From Flammeovirgaceae bacterium (GTDB taxonomy: Bacteria; Bacteroidota; Bacteroidia; Cytophagales; Cyclobacteriaceae): a DNA stretch of 64,000 nt. The stretch lies in NCBI GenBank assembly GCA_016709845.1, contig JADJMA010000008.1, positions 1 to 64,000 on the forward strand, written 5' to 3'. Below, one piece after another: positions 19,717 through 29,252 of this stretch. How positions within the stretch are numbered: the stretch's first letter is position 1; the number at the start of each line of letters is the position of its first letter. A program made the position numbers and the translations under genes. The notes below the pieces were generated by a model, which worked only from the letters and a program-made list of their open reading frames with translations, was not told where the DNA came from and did no database searches.

Positions 19717-20873
19717 AGAAGTAATTACTTCAGAGGATAAAAAAGAGTTTCTGCTATTTCCGGTTCGGTTATACAGTAAAACAAAAAACTGGATTCGTCC
19801 GCTAGATGCCGATGTGGAAGGTGTGTTTGACCAAGAGAAGAATAAGACCTTTCAAAATGGCGAGTGTATTCGGTGGCTTTTGATTGACGAGGCCGGTGTA
19901 ACCATAGGTCGCGTATCAGCATTTATAAATCAAAAGACAGTAATCAAGGGAAATGATCAGCCAACGGGTGGGCTTGGTTTTTTTGAATGTATTGAGAATG
20001 AACAGGCAGCCAGGTTGTTATTTGACCAGGGCAAGGAATGGCTAATAGCGCGCGGTATGGAGGCGATGGATGGACCTATTAATTTTGGTAATCGCGACCG
20101 GTGGTGGGGCTTGTTGTTGGAAGGATATGATCGGGAGCCCAACGATCAGTGCAACTACAATTTTCCATACTATCAAAAGTTTTTTGAAGACTATGGTTTT
20201 CAGGTTTACTTTTATCAATTAACATTTGGCCGTCCCATTCAAGGACCGCTTGATCAGCGTCTCTATGACAAGGCCAATCTTGTTGATAAAGACCCTGACT
20301 ATTCCTTTGGTTATGTAAAGAAGAAAGACTGGGAGACATTACCATCGAAAATAAGAACCGTGTACAATCGAGCCTGGGCTAAACGCGGTGAAATACCGGA
20401 ATTAACCGAAAGCCAGGCCCGCCATTTAGTGAAACAGATGAAGCCCATCATGGATGAAAAACTCCTTTGGTTTGGATACTATAAAAACGAACCTATTGCT
20501 TTTTTTCTTTCCTTGCCTGAAGTGAATCAGATTTTTAAGTATGTTAACGGAAAAATGGACTGGCTTGGCAAGTTAAAATTTGTGTGGCACACACTTTTAA
20601 AAACGAATAAGAAGGCCTTTGGAATTCTTTTTGGCTTGGTTCCTGAACACCAGGGAAAGGGTGGATGGCGCCATTATAGAAAAATTCAGAAGGTTTGCTC
20701 AGAGTGGCGGGGTTGCTTACATAGATTATGAAATGAACTGGATCGGTGATTTTAATCCCAAGATGATTCGCGTAGTTGAGCAGATCAACGCACCCGTTGT
20801 GAAAAGACATGCCACCTATCGAAAGTTATTTGACGAATCGACGCCGTTTAAACGCATGCCCATTATCAGTTGA
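19706..20873 (+). CDS. GNAT-fold acyltransferase-like protein, frameshifted
   Basis: About 389 residues after joining a shift near 20662, where the Gly-rich acyl-CoA loop (VPEHQGKG, then VDGAIIEKF) changes frame. The N-terminal half contains GLGFFECIENEQAARLLF and GPINFGNRDRWWGLLLEGYD. The C-terminal half holds a second GNAT-like fold. The pattern resembles the uncharacterised YghO-like group of large GNAT proteins common in Bacteroidota; the substrate is unknown. It overlaps the histidine kinase by 11 bases and is followed three bases later by the VTT membrane protein, so all three may be co-transcribed. Confidence 0.6.
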
Positions 20874-20876
20874 TTT

Positions 20877-21470
20877 ATGCAAGAGCAAGAGGAAACGCAC
20901 TCAAGTTTTTTGATTCGTAATCTGCTAAAGGGACTGCTTTGGTTTGCCATTATTATAACGGCCTTTATTTTTTTAGAAGGATATATTCAGGAACACTTTA
21001 CAAATCACATTGCGGAGATTAGAGCCTACCCGGGCGTACTATACGGAGTATATACATTATCCGAAATTGTATTTGGGATAATTCCACCCGAGTTGTTTAT
21101 GCTTGTTTGGGTGTTAGATAAAATTGATGTTTCGGGGTTTATTATTAACCTCAGTATTTTAACGGTAATATCGTATGGAGCCGGTGTCTTAGGGTATTAC
21201 ATTGGATTAAATTTTTCAAAGACCTCATTTTATCAGCAACATATTCGCGTAAAATATTTAGCACAATATGAAAAGAAACTGAAAAAATTTGGCGGCTATC
21301 TGGTATTTGTTGGTGCGGTTACTCCGCTTCCTTTTTCGGCAACGTGTATGTTGGCAGGGTCAATTAACATGAACATTCGGTATTTCTTGCTGATTTGCAT
21401 CTCGCGTGTACTCCGATTTGCTGTTTATGGTTGGATGGTTTGGACCTTCCCCAGTATGTTCAATGGGTGA
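20877..21470 (+). CDS. VTT/DedA-like membrane protein
   Basis: 197 residues with about five hydrophobic segments. The region FGIIPPELFMLVW, the re-entrant stretch SYGAGVLGYYIGLNF, and VFVGAVTPLPFSATCMLAGS (the family G-x-x-x-P...G pattern) point to the VTT (SNARE-associated) superfamily that includes DedA. DedA proteins are implicated in membrane homeostasis and undecaprenyl-phosphate or phospholipid flipping. This member is divergent, so the assignment is moderate. It is the last gene of the rightward block; the oxidoreductase beyond is convergent. Confidence 0.6.
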   Translation: MQEQEETHSSFLIRNLLKGLLWFAIIITAFIFLEGYIQEHFTNHIAEIRAYPGVLYGVYTLSEIVFGIIPPELFMLVWVLDKIDVSGFIINLSILTVISYGAGVLGYYIGLNFSKTSFYQQHIRVKYLAQYEKKLKKFGGYLVFVGAVTPLPFSATCMLAGSINMNIRYFLLICISRVLRFAVYGWMVWTFPSMFNG

Positions 21471-21581
21471 GTAGAGAGGCGCCCTGTGTTTTACCAGTGT
21501 TTGCAAGGCCCTGGGTTAATCCTATCATTCTATCGGTTAGCCCATATTGTCAGCTATACTTGTTGTGTGTAGTTTTCTCAT

Positions 21582-22787
21582 TCATTTATAATTGTCATTT
21601 GCATAAATAAGATTAAAGTCTTTTTCATAAAATCCCTCAGGAAATTTTTCATCAATTGCTAACATCGCTACGATATAGCCTATCCCATCAGAATTGCCAC
21701 CACTCCAAGCATTACCTACAGCAATGTAGGAACGTCCTTTCTTTATTGTAGAAATATAAGGATTCCCTGATTCGGAATTTGTTCTTGTTAAAATACACCT
21801 TTTAGAAACGGCTTTGTTGAATTTTAAATCTAAAAATATGCTTCTCAGGTAATTTTCAATTACCTGAATATTTGCATCACTATTTCCATTAACAAACCAT
21901 TCTTTGATTTCTTCCACTCCGTTTTTGAAATATATATCTTGTGGTAGGTTTGCACCAATTTTTAAATAATAATTCCCATCTGGATATTTTATTGGTTGGG
22001 TAGAATAAATTCCTTCTATTTCTGGGTTGTTTACTTCATATAATAAAGAGGGAATGCTTTTATAGTGTTCAATGTCTTCATTATGTATTTGAGCTAAGAT
22101 AACTGTTTCACTTTTTAAAGTAAGGTCTAATTTCTCTTTTAGTAACCCAAAGCAATTAGTGAATGCGCCCGTTGCAAAAATTACTTTTTGGCATTTGAAT
22201 GTTCTACCGTTATCTGTTTTTACTAGGATATAGTCACTTTTATAAATCACCTCAGTCACTAATCCGTTAATAACTATACCATCATTTTTCTCTACGACTT
22301 TCAATTGCGCCTTTATAAGTAACCTGGGATTTATATGACCAGATGGAGCTGATTCAAACATCCCATTTGATTTTTCCGGAAAACTCAAAAAAGGAAAATC
22401 TCTTTTAATTTCTTTACCGCTTTTATACTGATTAATTTTAACATCATGAAGTTTAGACCTCTTTTCTATTTTATCTAAGTAATCATCATTTCCATAAGGG
22501 TTTACATACAAACAACCATTTTTGCTATGAAAATCTATCTCACTTTCTCTTTCTAGGAGTGGATATTCTTTATGAGCCTGATGGTTTATAGAAGTCATTG
22601 CTGAGTTTTTACCCAATTGCCTGAAAACTCGTCCGCTATCATAATGGCTAGAAAAAATAGTCGCCTTTTCATTGTTTTCTGGTTCATCAGTTCCAATAAT
22701 TGCAACTTTAATTGATTTTCTACTTAAATATTTAGCTGCAGCACAACCTATTAATCCTTTGCCAATTACAATAATATCAAATGTCAT
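21582..22787 (-). CDS. FAD-dependent oxidoreductase (DAO / sarcosine-oxidase-like)
   Basis: 401 intact residues. The N-terminal dinucleotide-binding motif is IIVIGKGLIGCAAAKYL. FATGAFTNCFG lies mid-protein, and the C-terminal RSYIAVGNAWSGGNSDGIGY fits the FAD-contact end of the DAO fold. The third Gly of GxGxxG is conserved; the second position is Lys-Gly (GKGLIG). It probably oxidises an amine or amino acid; the substrate is not predictable. Its DNA is clearly more AT-rich than the neighbours (the protein is rich in Lys, Asn and Ile), and it is unbroken in a window full of shifts. It is flanked by decayed gene ends. Recent acquisition is plausible. Confidence 0.8.
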   Translation of the reverse strand: MTFDIIVIGKGLIGCAAAKYLSRKSIKVAIIGTDEPENNEKATIFSSHYDSGRVFRQLGKNSAMTSINHQAHKEYPLLERESEIDFHSKNGCLYVNPYGNDDYLDKIEKRSKLHDVKINQYKSGKEIKRDFPFLSFPEKSNGMFESAPSGHINPRLLIKAQLKVVEKNDGIVINGLVTEVIYKSDYILVKTDNGRTFKCQKVIFATGAFTNCFGLLKEKLDLTLKSETVILAQIHNEDIEHYKSIPSLLYEVNNPEIEGIYSTQPIKYPDGNYYLKIGANLPQDIYFKNGVEEIKEWFVNGNSDANIQVIENYLRSIFLDLKFNKAVSKRCILTRTNSESGNPYISTIKKGRSYIAVGNAWSGGNSDGIGYIVAMLAIDEKFPEGFYEKDFNLIYANDNYK

Positions 22788-23134
22788 ATTTTTGTTTCAA
22801 TCATAGATATCGTTAGTGCTTCTGCAGTGGTGGACTTTCGAAAACGAATTAGTCCACGTGACCAAACGTGGAACTAAGATAAATACTTTAAACCTTACAC
22901 GTCACCCGCAATTGCATAAACATTTGCTAGTGCCATAGCCCTATTAAGTCGGAGGCGCTCGTTAAATTGTGTCATTCAGCGCATTGATAAAGTCTTTCAA
23001 CGTTCGCAGATTGCCCTGGTTACATTTTATTAGATTGGTATTTATTTTTTTGCAACTTGATTGCAACTTATTGTTAAAAATTAAGATGGAAATTGAGTTC
23101 AACTATTTCCCATCTTAACCTTATCACCACAAAA
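22788..23134. other. Non-coding stretch with nested inverted repeats
   Basis: GTGGACT near 22831, AGTCCACGT at 22851-22859 and ACGTGGAACT at 22866-22875 can pair in two alternative ways. The tighter hairpin spans 22849-22877 with a six-base loop and one bulged A. TTACACGTCAC at 22895-22905 recurs at 24355-24365. Further on, TTGCAACTTGATTGCAACTT is a short direct repeat near 23053. On the minus strand a short fragment reading NLRTLKDFINALNDTI ends near 22975; I do not recognise it. No complete gene is seen. Confidence 0.5.
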
Positions 23135-23293
23135 CTATTCCGACAAGTAATCGGCATGCACTGTGATCTCAATTTCTTTGGCAATGTTTGTTGATGGCTT
23201 CCCTTTCTTAAATGCTATACCATAGTTTGCCAACACCAAGTTAAACTTAGTGGAAGTACTTTTTATCCATGAAAACAAGACTTTAAATGAAAT
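23135..23293 (-). pseudogene. C-terminal remnant of a YceI-like protein
   Basis: A 52-codon open stretch on the minus strand, bounded upstream by an in-frame stop, reads LFSWIKSTSTKFNLVLANYG and then AFKKGKPSTNIAKEIEITVH before a TAG at 23135. The 'KKGxPSTNIAxE' ending is typical of the C-terminus of YceI-like lipid-binding beta-barrel proteins. There is no start, and the first two thirds of the domain are missing. Its upstream edge coincides with the start of the repeated segment at 23277, so the truncation is probably tied to that duplication. Confidence 0.5.
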
Positions 23294-23505
23294 CTAACTA
23301 TCACATTTTCACCAATAACACCAGACTATGCTTGAATAGTAAATCGAAATTTTGTAAATAAAATTCAATTGGGCTTTAGTAATATTTTCTCCTTTGCAGA
23401 TTGTTGCACTTTCTCTTTGCTGAAGTATACCGGAAAATGTTGATCCATTGGCCAGAGTTCAAAAAGGTTTTTATAAAAAGGGCTTGCCGGATTTCAACTC
23501 GCTTT
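23277..23505 (-). pseudogene. Remnant of a second penicillin acylase gene (3' end)
   Basis: On the minus strand the frame reads NPASPFYKNLFELWPMDQHF, then PVYFSKEKVQQSAKEKILLK and a stop at 23365-23367. This is almost the same as the end of the intact acylase (NPASPFYKNLFELWATDQHF). Upstream of NPASP, a GGA codon has become TGA, and homology is lost by about 23505. Downstream, the block starting TTTAAATGAAATCTAACTAT (23281) is shared with 24381. It is a diverged partial duplicate lying about 1.1 kb from the intact copy, and its own stop codon is conserved. Confidence 0.7.
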
Positions 23506-23668
23506 TGTTGGTGCTGTGTGTAAATCTTGCGTGAAGGATCACCAATAAATTAGAATACGTAAACTTAAACGCGTGTTTGGGGTGTGCGTGTGTTTTGTTA
23601 GTGAGAAATGCTCAAATCTATTCACACCACCAAAAGGCATGGCTTGTAAAAATCCTTGTTTTAAGGGA

Positions 23669-23699
23669 TTGACTACAAAAATGCTAATAAGTATTTTTG
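23669..23699 (+). promoter_or_regulatory. Promoter of the small secreted protein gene
   Basis: TTG at 23669-23671 and TATTTTTG at 23692-23699 match the Bacteroidota -33 and -7 elements with a 20-bp spacer. The start codon at 23727 follows with a leader of about 20 bases. Confidence 0.65.
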
Positions 23700-23726
23700 C
23701 TTCTGTAATTATTAAAACCAATAAAA

Positions 23727-24287
23727 ATGAAAAGCATTCTCTTGTTCGTGTTAGGCACGCTGGCGGCCGGCTTAACACATGCTCAATCGGAGTTTGGTAT
23801 AATCAGCTATACCTTGCCCCAAGGTTGGTATGCCCGAGAGTCGGGTAGTGATATGGTGCTTGAAAGAAGAGGCACTGAAAACAGTAGTTGTAGCATTACC
23901 CTGTTTCAACAGGTCAACAGTGTTGTTGCCAGTGAAAAGGAGTATGCGGAATTATGGGCTTTGAAAACAAAGACCGGGAACAGCAAGGTCGGGCATACAA
24001 CTTCGAATATTAAAACCGAAGAGGACGGTTGGATAAGTTTTTCAGGTGCTGTAAAAAGCGGTAAAGGTACCCGGGCCTCCACGGAAGGTTTTTACACGTT
24101 GTCCGATGGTAACAAAACCGTAATGTTTCTGGCTCAGGCGGTCGAGAACAAATGCATCGATGAAATCGACATCATTCTTGCTTCCATACATATTCCTGAA
24201 AAAGGAACCAGTAAGAAAACAAAAACAAATGAGAAAAAAAAGATCGTCAAAGTACTGCCACTAAAAGGTTTAAAAGATATGGTTTGA
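23727..24287 (+). CDS. Small secreted protein, unknown function
   Basis: 186 residues with a signal peptide (SILLFVLGTLAAGLTHAQ, probable cleavage after HAQ). The mature part begins SEFGIISYTLPQGWYARESG, the lead-in of small periplasmic proteins in which a 'PxGW' strand opens a beta-sandwich. It has two Cys (in SSCSITLF and NKCIDEID) that could form a disulfide. The tail is strongly basic (KKTKTNEKKKIVKV). No family is recognised. A good promoter precedes it. It lies between the two copies of the acylase 3' end, so it may have arrived or moved with that duplication. Confidence 0.7.
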   Translation: MKSILLFVLGTLAAGLTHAQSEFGIISYTLPQGWYARESGSDMVLERRGTENSSCSITLFQQVNSVVASEKEYAELWALKTKTGNSKVGHTTSNIKTEEDGWISFSGAVKSGKGTRASTEGFYTLSDGNKTVMFLAQAVENKCIDEIDIILASIHIPEKGTSKKTKTNEKKKIVKVLPLKGLKDMV

Positions 24288-24377
24288 CTATAATCTCCAC
24301 CTGTTATAAATTGTCCGGTTGAGCAAATATTTTCCTTTTTGATTTTTTTGCAAATTACACGTCACTGTCCACGAGCC

Positions 24378-24605
24378 AACTTTAAATGAAATCTAACTAT
24401 GCATTGCTCACAAAAAGCGCGAGGAGATGCTTGAAAATCGAATGTATTTTAAGTTTGGATCAATCAGGCCTCAACACTATTTTTTCCATAGCTGATTGAA
24501 CGACTTTCTCTTTGCTGAAGTATACCGGAAAATGTTGATCCGTTGCCCAGAGTTCAAAAAGATTTTTATAGAAAGGGCTTGCTGGATTTCCACTTTGGCC
24601 GGGCG
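24378..24605 (-). repeat. Repeat partner of 23277-23505 (3' end of the intact acylase gene)
   Basis: TTTAAATGAAATCTAACTAT at 24381, the motif ATGCTTGAA near 24434 and the last 45 or so codons of the acylase gene match the segment at 23277-23505 in the same order and orientation. TTACACGTCAC at 24355 also has a partner at 22895. Together they show a tandem duplication with later deletions. Confidence 0.65.
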
Positions 24606-26875
24606 AATTGATAAATAGAGTTTTATCCCAATCCGAAACATCGGCCACCATTTTAAAGGTTGCTCCATGGCTTTGGTTGTCGTTGTTACTTGTTACCCCA
24701 GGCGTTGAGCCATTGCCACCGCGTGGCAGTATACCGGTTTCTAAAATAGCGCGGATAGAATCATTGACTGCATTACTTAGCGGGTGTTTGATTTGTACAT
24801 GATGGTATGCGGCTTGTCCATATTGCCAATGCACAACATCATCACCTAATTTTTTATGAAGGTTAGCAATGGCTTCATCTAAACAACTTAGTAAAAAGGC
24901 ATCCCGACCCTTTAGCTCTTTCTTATTGTCTTTGATCCATTCCAATGCGCGGCTTATTGAAACGGATTTAATAATGCCCTGTGCTTTTTCAGGAACATAG
25001 ATTTTGTGAAGTCGACCCAACACTACCTTTTCCCACGCGGCATATACACCCGCTTCTATGGAGTTTTTATCCATTATAAAATCCCAGTTCAAAAGCTGAG
25101 ATTTAATCTTTTCTGTTTCAGGGGCATTAGATTTTATATTCTTTAAATAATAAACTAATTGCCTTGCAGGTAGCGATAGATAGTCAGCTTGCACTTTTTT
25201 GAGTTCTTCTTGCGAAAATTTTTCTTTGCTGGCAAGTACTTCGGTGATGCGATTGGCACGACTGCTATCAGCCCACTCCCATCCTACTGCATTTCGATGC
25301 GGATAGTCTGCTGCTACTAAATTTTCATTGGCAGTAACCCAAAACCCTTTTTCAGGATTGAAAACATTGGGTAACTCTTTAATAGGAAGAAAGCCATCCC
25401 ATTCGTAGCGGCCATCCCCGGGCACGGGCACAAGGCCACTGAAGTTTTTTCTTATCGGTGCAATGCCAACCACTTGCCAGCCGATGTTTCCTTTCTTATC
25501 AGCCCAAATCATATTTTCTCCGGGTAGGTGACTGTATGAACAGGCTTCCCGAAATTCCTCCCAGGTAGTAGCCCCATTCATTCGCAAGCTGGCCATATAA
25601 GGCGCACCGCCCGGCTCCAACCAACCACAACGAATTGCATACGCCTTTTTTCTTTTAGCATCTACAAACGTAACGGGCCCATGTCGGGTGTACTTGTGTT
25701 CAACAAATACATCGGCCGATCCTTTTACATGAATAGTATCCGCAATGATTTTCATATCCTCCCAACCATTATTGTATTTATATTGGTTAAGATTGTTTGG
25801 ATTTAATTCATACACCATGATGTCCTCGCCATCAATATCAAAGATGGTAAGTCCCCAGGCACCAAAATCATTATGACCGATTGAAACACCCGGAATAGTT
25901 GGCTCACCACCACCCACTACGTTCCATCCTGGCGCGTTTAAATGAACCATGTAGCGAAGAGATGGCACAGCCAGCGCACGATGCGGATCGTTTGCTAGCA
26001 TCGGCAAACCACTTTCTGATTTTGCTCCGCTCACTATCCAGTTGTTACTTCCTATTGATTTTTGTTCAGGCGCATTCATTTCTATATACGCCAGTTCATC
26101 TTGCAATACCGACTGTTGATAGTTATTTTGATCGGTGTTTGAAAAGGCAAGCAAGTCTTCGGGTTTAAAGGCAATAGATTTGCGAAAGGCATCGTAGAGT
26201 TCAGTGATTGGCTCTGCTAGCCCAGCGGGATCAATAACCGGATCAAGAGTAATGTTGGGCACTCCAGGTTCAAAGACTTTAATTTTTTTCACTTCTTCAG
26301 CACCCAGTAAGGCAACAGCTCTTCCAATTTGAAGTTCGGAGGGAAGGTTGCCTAACAACCCCTGATGGCGTGACACAACTAACTCAGGAGTCCATCGGCC
26401 TGCGGTAATTCCAAGCAAACCAAATTCCATTGTTAAGAGCGAAGGATCTTTTTCTGTTTCCAGCCACGTAAGCATTGATTCCTTCGGTGAAAGCATTAAT
26501 AATGGCCACACCATGCGGGTGGTAGTTATTGAATTCTTTATTTAGATCGCCCCGGTATTTAAACAAGCGAACCCCGATGTCGCGCTTTAATTCGCGTTCA
26601 CCTAAAATTTCAGAAACGGTGCCACTCGCTTGCCTGCGCCACATTTCAAATTGAAAGAGCCGATCCTTCGCAGCACTGTAGCCTTGCGCAAAAAAAAGAT
26701 CATGTTCGTTTTGCGCGTAGATGTGATTAACACCAAACTCATCGCGAATGATCTCCACCGGTTTTTCTAATCCGGCAACGGTGAGTTCATTCTTTGTTTT
26801 GGAGGACTGCGTACAGCCAATAATAAATAGTAGCGCGAGAAGGGAGAGGTTTTTCATAGTATTATTTTTAGCCAC
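24460..26875 (-). CDS. Penicillin acylase family (S45) lipoprotein, frameshifted
   Basis: N-terminal-nucleophile hydrolase; relatives cleave beta-lactam side chains or N-acyl-homoserine lactones. About 805 residues after joining a shift near 26505. The lipoprotein signal is NLSLLALLFIIGC, so a periplasmic lipoprotein is likely. An alpha-chain follows (VEIIRDEFGVNHIYAQNEHD), then the self-cleavage site SIG|SNNW near 26045, where Ser becomes the beta-chain nucleophile. Beta-chain landmarks include GEPTIPGVSIGHNDFGAWGL and TPGVTSNNDNQSHGATFKMV. MKNLSLL (26857) is a likelier start than 26875. The substrate is unknown. The 3' end is duplicated downstream. Confidence 0.88.
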
Positions 26876-26925
26876 TGATTCACAGATTAAAGCTTAGCGT
26901 TTTTCTTTGCGAGCTTAGTGTGAAT
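26872..26925. repeat. Partial copy of the CGC-type dispersed repeat
   Basis: The spacer upstream of the acylase gene contains GCCACTGATTCACAGATTAA followed by CTTAGCG, TTTGCGAG and CTTAGTGTGAA. CTTAGCG and the TTGCG element are shared with the right-hand terminal repeat of the GxxExxY unit at 29810-29836. The match is partial. Confidence 0.35.
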
Positions 26926-26949
26926 ATAAATATCATGTTTGTCAAACGA

Positions 26950-27904
26950 TTAAGATGCTGCAATCTTCTCCACCGCATCTATAAACCGATCCAAATCTTT
27001 GGTAGTTGTGTAAACGTGGGGCGTTACGCGCACCGCATTTACATTTTCCCACTTAATGGAAACGGTATGAATACCATATCCGGAAAATAATTTTGTTGCA
27101 ATATCACCCACGTCCATACCATCGATACTAAAAGTACCCAGCGCACAGGAGTACTCCGGCTTCATAGAAATGTGAAACTTAACGCGCGGGTTTTTTGCTA
27201 TAGCATCACACCAATAGAGTTTCAAATAATGCAAACGCTCTTGTTTTCTCTTTCCTCCGATGGCATTATGAAAATCAATAGCCTGGCCAATGGCTTGTTC
27301 AGGCGCAAAAGATCGCGTGCCCAAGGCTTCGAACTTACGAATGTCTGGACTAAGGGGTTTGTCGTTGGGGAAAATGGGCCATGTTTTTTCAATGAGGGGT
27401 TTGCGCACATACATTAATCCTGTACCAAAAGGTGCGCACAACCACTTATGCAAACTGGTACCAAAGTAATACAATTCCCCAGGTAAAAGTGCCAAGTGCT
27501 TCGGTGGTATTGCGATTGATTGCCAACTCTTCATTGCTTACCCCGGCCAGGTCGGCCAGTTTTCTTCGCAGGGGTTCGCGACCTTTATCCAAAATCTGCC
27601 ACATGTAATAGGTAGGCGCTTCGTTGCTCAAATGGTAGTAACGATCCACAGCATCTTGCACCACTTTGGGTTGTGGGCTTACACCCCCATTATTTAGATT
27701 GAGAATATTAGGTGTGACGGTATACGCCTGCGCCATGCGTGCCCACAAATCTTCATCGTTGGCAGCCGCTAATGGAGATAGTTTATTGAGAGAGAACAAG
27801 GCATCCGAAATATCTTCTGAGATTGCCTGGCTAACAAGGGGCGCTAACGAAAGTGCGCTCGCTGCACCGAGGGTTTTTTGAAAGAACGATCTACGGGAAG
27901 TCAT
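26950..27904 (-). CDS. Tat-exported class V aminotransferase, frameshifted and internally deleted
   Basis: PLP-dependent enzyme of the class V (isopenicillin-N-epimerase-like) group. A twin-arginine signal (TSRRSFFQKTLGAASALSL) indicates folded export. Residues to about 140 are the N-terminal substrate and PLP region (LNNGGVSPQPKVV, INRNTTEALGTF). The PLP lysine is in YFGTSLHKWLCAPFG. At about 27490-27510 NTTEALGTF runs almost directly into LYYFGTSLHKW with a frame change. The roughly 100 residues expected there, including the PLP-ring Asp and the 'DGAH' motif, are absent. The total is about 318 codons against roughly 430. It is either a pseudogene or an assembly loss. Confidence 0.8.
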
Positions 27905-28007
27905 GACGGATTGATTTAGAAAATGAATGTAGGAGTTTAGTTCCTTAATTCATACACGCTTTATTTGTATGGTATTGGATTTCGACTGACTTGGTAGAGG
28001 TGCAACG

Positions 28008-29243
28008 TTAATTCACATGATCTAATAATCTCAATTTGGTTGCTTTCCATGCTGTCGTAGCCACTACAGCTAGTGTCATGCAACCACCAAAAATTACAGA
28101 GGGCACTACGCCAATCAGTTTTGCCGCCACACCTGATTCCAACATACCAATTTCGTTAGATGAACCAATGAAAATACTATTGACAGCCGACACCCTGCCT
28201 TTCATGTTTTCGGGCGTGAGCGTATGGATTAATGTGCTACGCACAATTACGCTCACACAATCAAACATGCCGCTTAGTATTAATATACCCATCGATAGCC
28301 AAAAGCTGGTGGATAGACTAAAGCCAATCATACATAAACCAAAACCTGCCACGCACCATAAAAGAATTTTTCCAATTCCTTTTTTTATGGGATGGTGGGT
28401 GATGTACACCGCCATACTAAGCGCACCAATGGCGGGAGCTGATCGCAAAAAGCCGAGACCAATTTCGCCTGCATTAAGAATCTCGGCTGCAAAAATGGGA
28501 AGCAAGGCCACCGCTCCACCAAACAGCACAGCGAATAAATCTAAGGTAATAGCACCTAGTATTATTTGGTTGTTAAAAACGAATTTGATACCAGCTTTAA
28601 TTTTTTCAGTACTGCCTTGCTCGGCACTTGCAGGAGGTAGCTGTCGATTAGGAATAGTGAGATAACAGAATAATGCTGTTATAACCAGAAGCGCATCGGC
28701 CGTATAGACAGCCGTAATTCCAAAAAATCCATAGATCAAACCGCCAATCATAGGGCCACCCACAGAAGCAGTCTCCCAAATAGTACTGTTCCATGTAATG
28801 GCGTTTTGATACAGCGACCGATTGACAAGTTGTGGCATCAGTGAAAAATTAGCAGGCGAAAGAAATCCCCGTGCTATGCCACTTACAAAAATCACAACGT
28901 AAATGGCGAAGCTTCCGTTTTGAATTAAAAAGGAGCCAAGGTTGGTGGTAAAGTATAGCAGCGACACAGAGCAGAATGCTAATAGTGTAACACAGAATAC
29001 AATTATTTTTTTGCGTTCAACAATATCGGCAATATGGCCAGCGTAAAGCGAAACGGTAATGGCAGGAATGGCTTCAGCTAATCCGATCAGCCCCAATGAT
29101 AAAGGATCTTTAGTCAATTCGTAAATCTGCCATCCAACCACCACTCCTTGAATTTGAATAGCGAGCGTAATGAACAGTCGCGACAAAATAAACAACCGGA
29201 AATCGCGAATACGCAAGGCTGCGTAGGGATCTGCTTTAATCAT
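28008..29243 (-). CDS. Major facilitator superfamily transporter
   Basis: 411 intact residues with twelve predicted helices. The start region DPYAALRIRDFRLFILSRLF and the loop 2-3 motif AGHIADIVERKKII are typical of MFS exporters of the DHA3 (macrolide/enterobactin-exporter-like) type. FLSPANFSLMPQLVNRSLYQNAITWN is split by the family's usual helix 5 region. Substrate unknown. The start codon is 11 bp from the left terminal repeat of the GxxExxY unit, so that insertion would displace or replace its promoter. Confidence 0.85.
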   Translation of the reverse strand: MIKADPYAALRIRDFRLFILSRLFITLAIQIQGVVVGWQIYELTKDPLSLGLIGLAEAIPAITVSLYAGHIADIVERKKIIVFCVTLLAFCSVSLLYFTTNLGSFLIQNGSFAIYVVIFVSGIARGFLSPANFSLMPQLVNRSLYQNAITWNSTIWETASVGGPMIGGLIYGFFGITAVYTADALLVITALFCYLTIPNRQLPPASAEQGSTEKIKAGIKFVFNNQIILGAITLDLFAVLFGGAVALLPIFAAEILNAGEIGLGFLRSAPAIGALSMAVYITHHPIKKGIGKILLWCVAGFGLCMIGFSLSTSFWLSMGILILSGMFDCVSVIVRSTLIHTLTPENMKGRVSAVNSIFIGSSNEIGMLESGVAAKLIGVVPSVIFGGCMTLAVVATTAWKATKLRLLDHVN

Positions 29244-29252
29244 GCTTTTTAT

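Noticed and set aside
22849..22877. Hairpin with a bulged base considered as an integron attC site
   Set aside because: The RYYYAAC/GTTRRRY core sites are not present at the ends, and no integrase or cassette series is seen.
28036..28665. Plus-strand open frame of 209 codons inside the MFS gene
   Set aside because: It is the mirror of a membrane protein gene with clear codon logic on the other strand; composition is Pro/Ser/Thr-rich as expected for a shadow frame.
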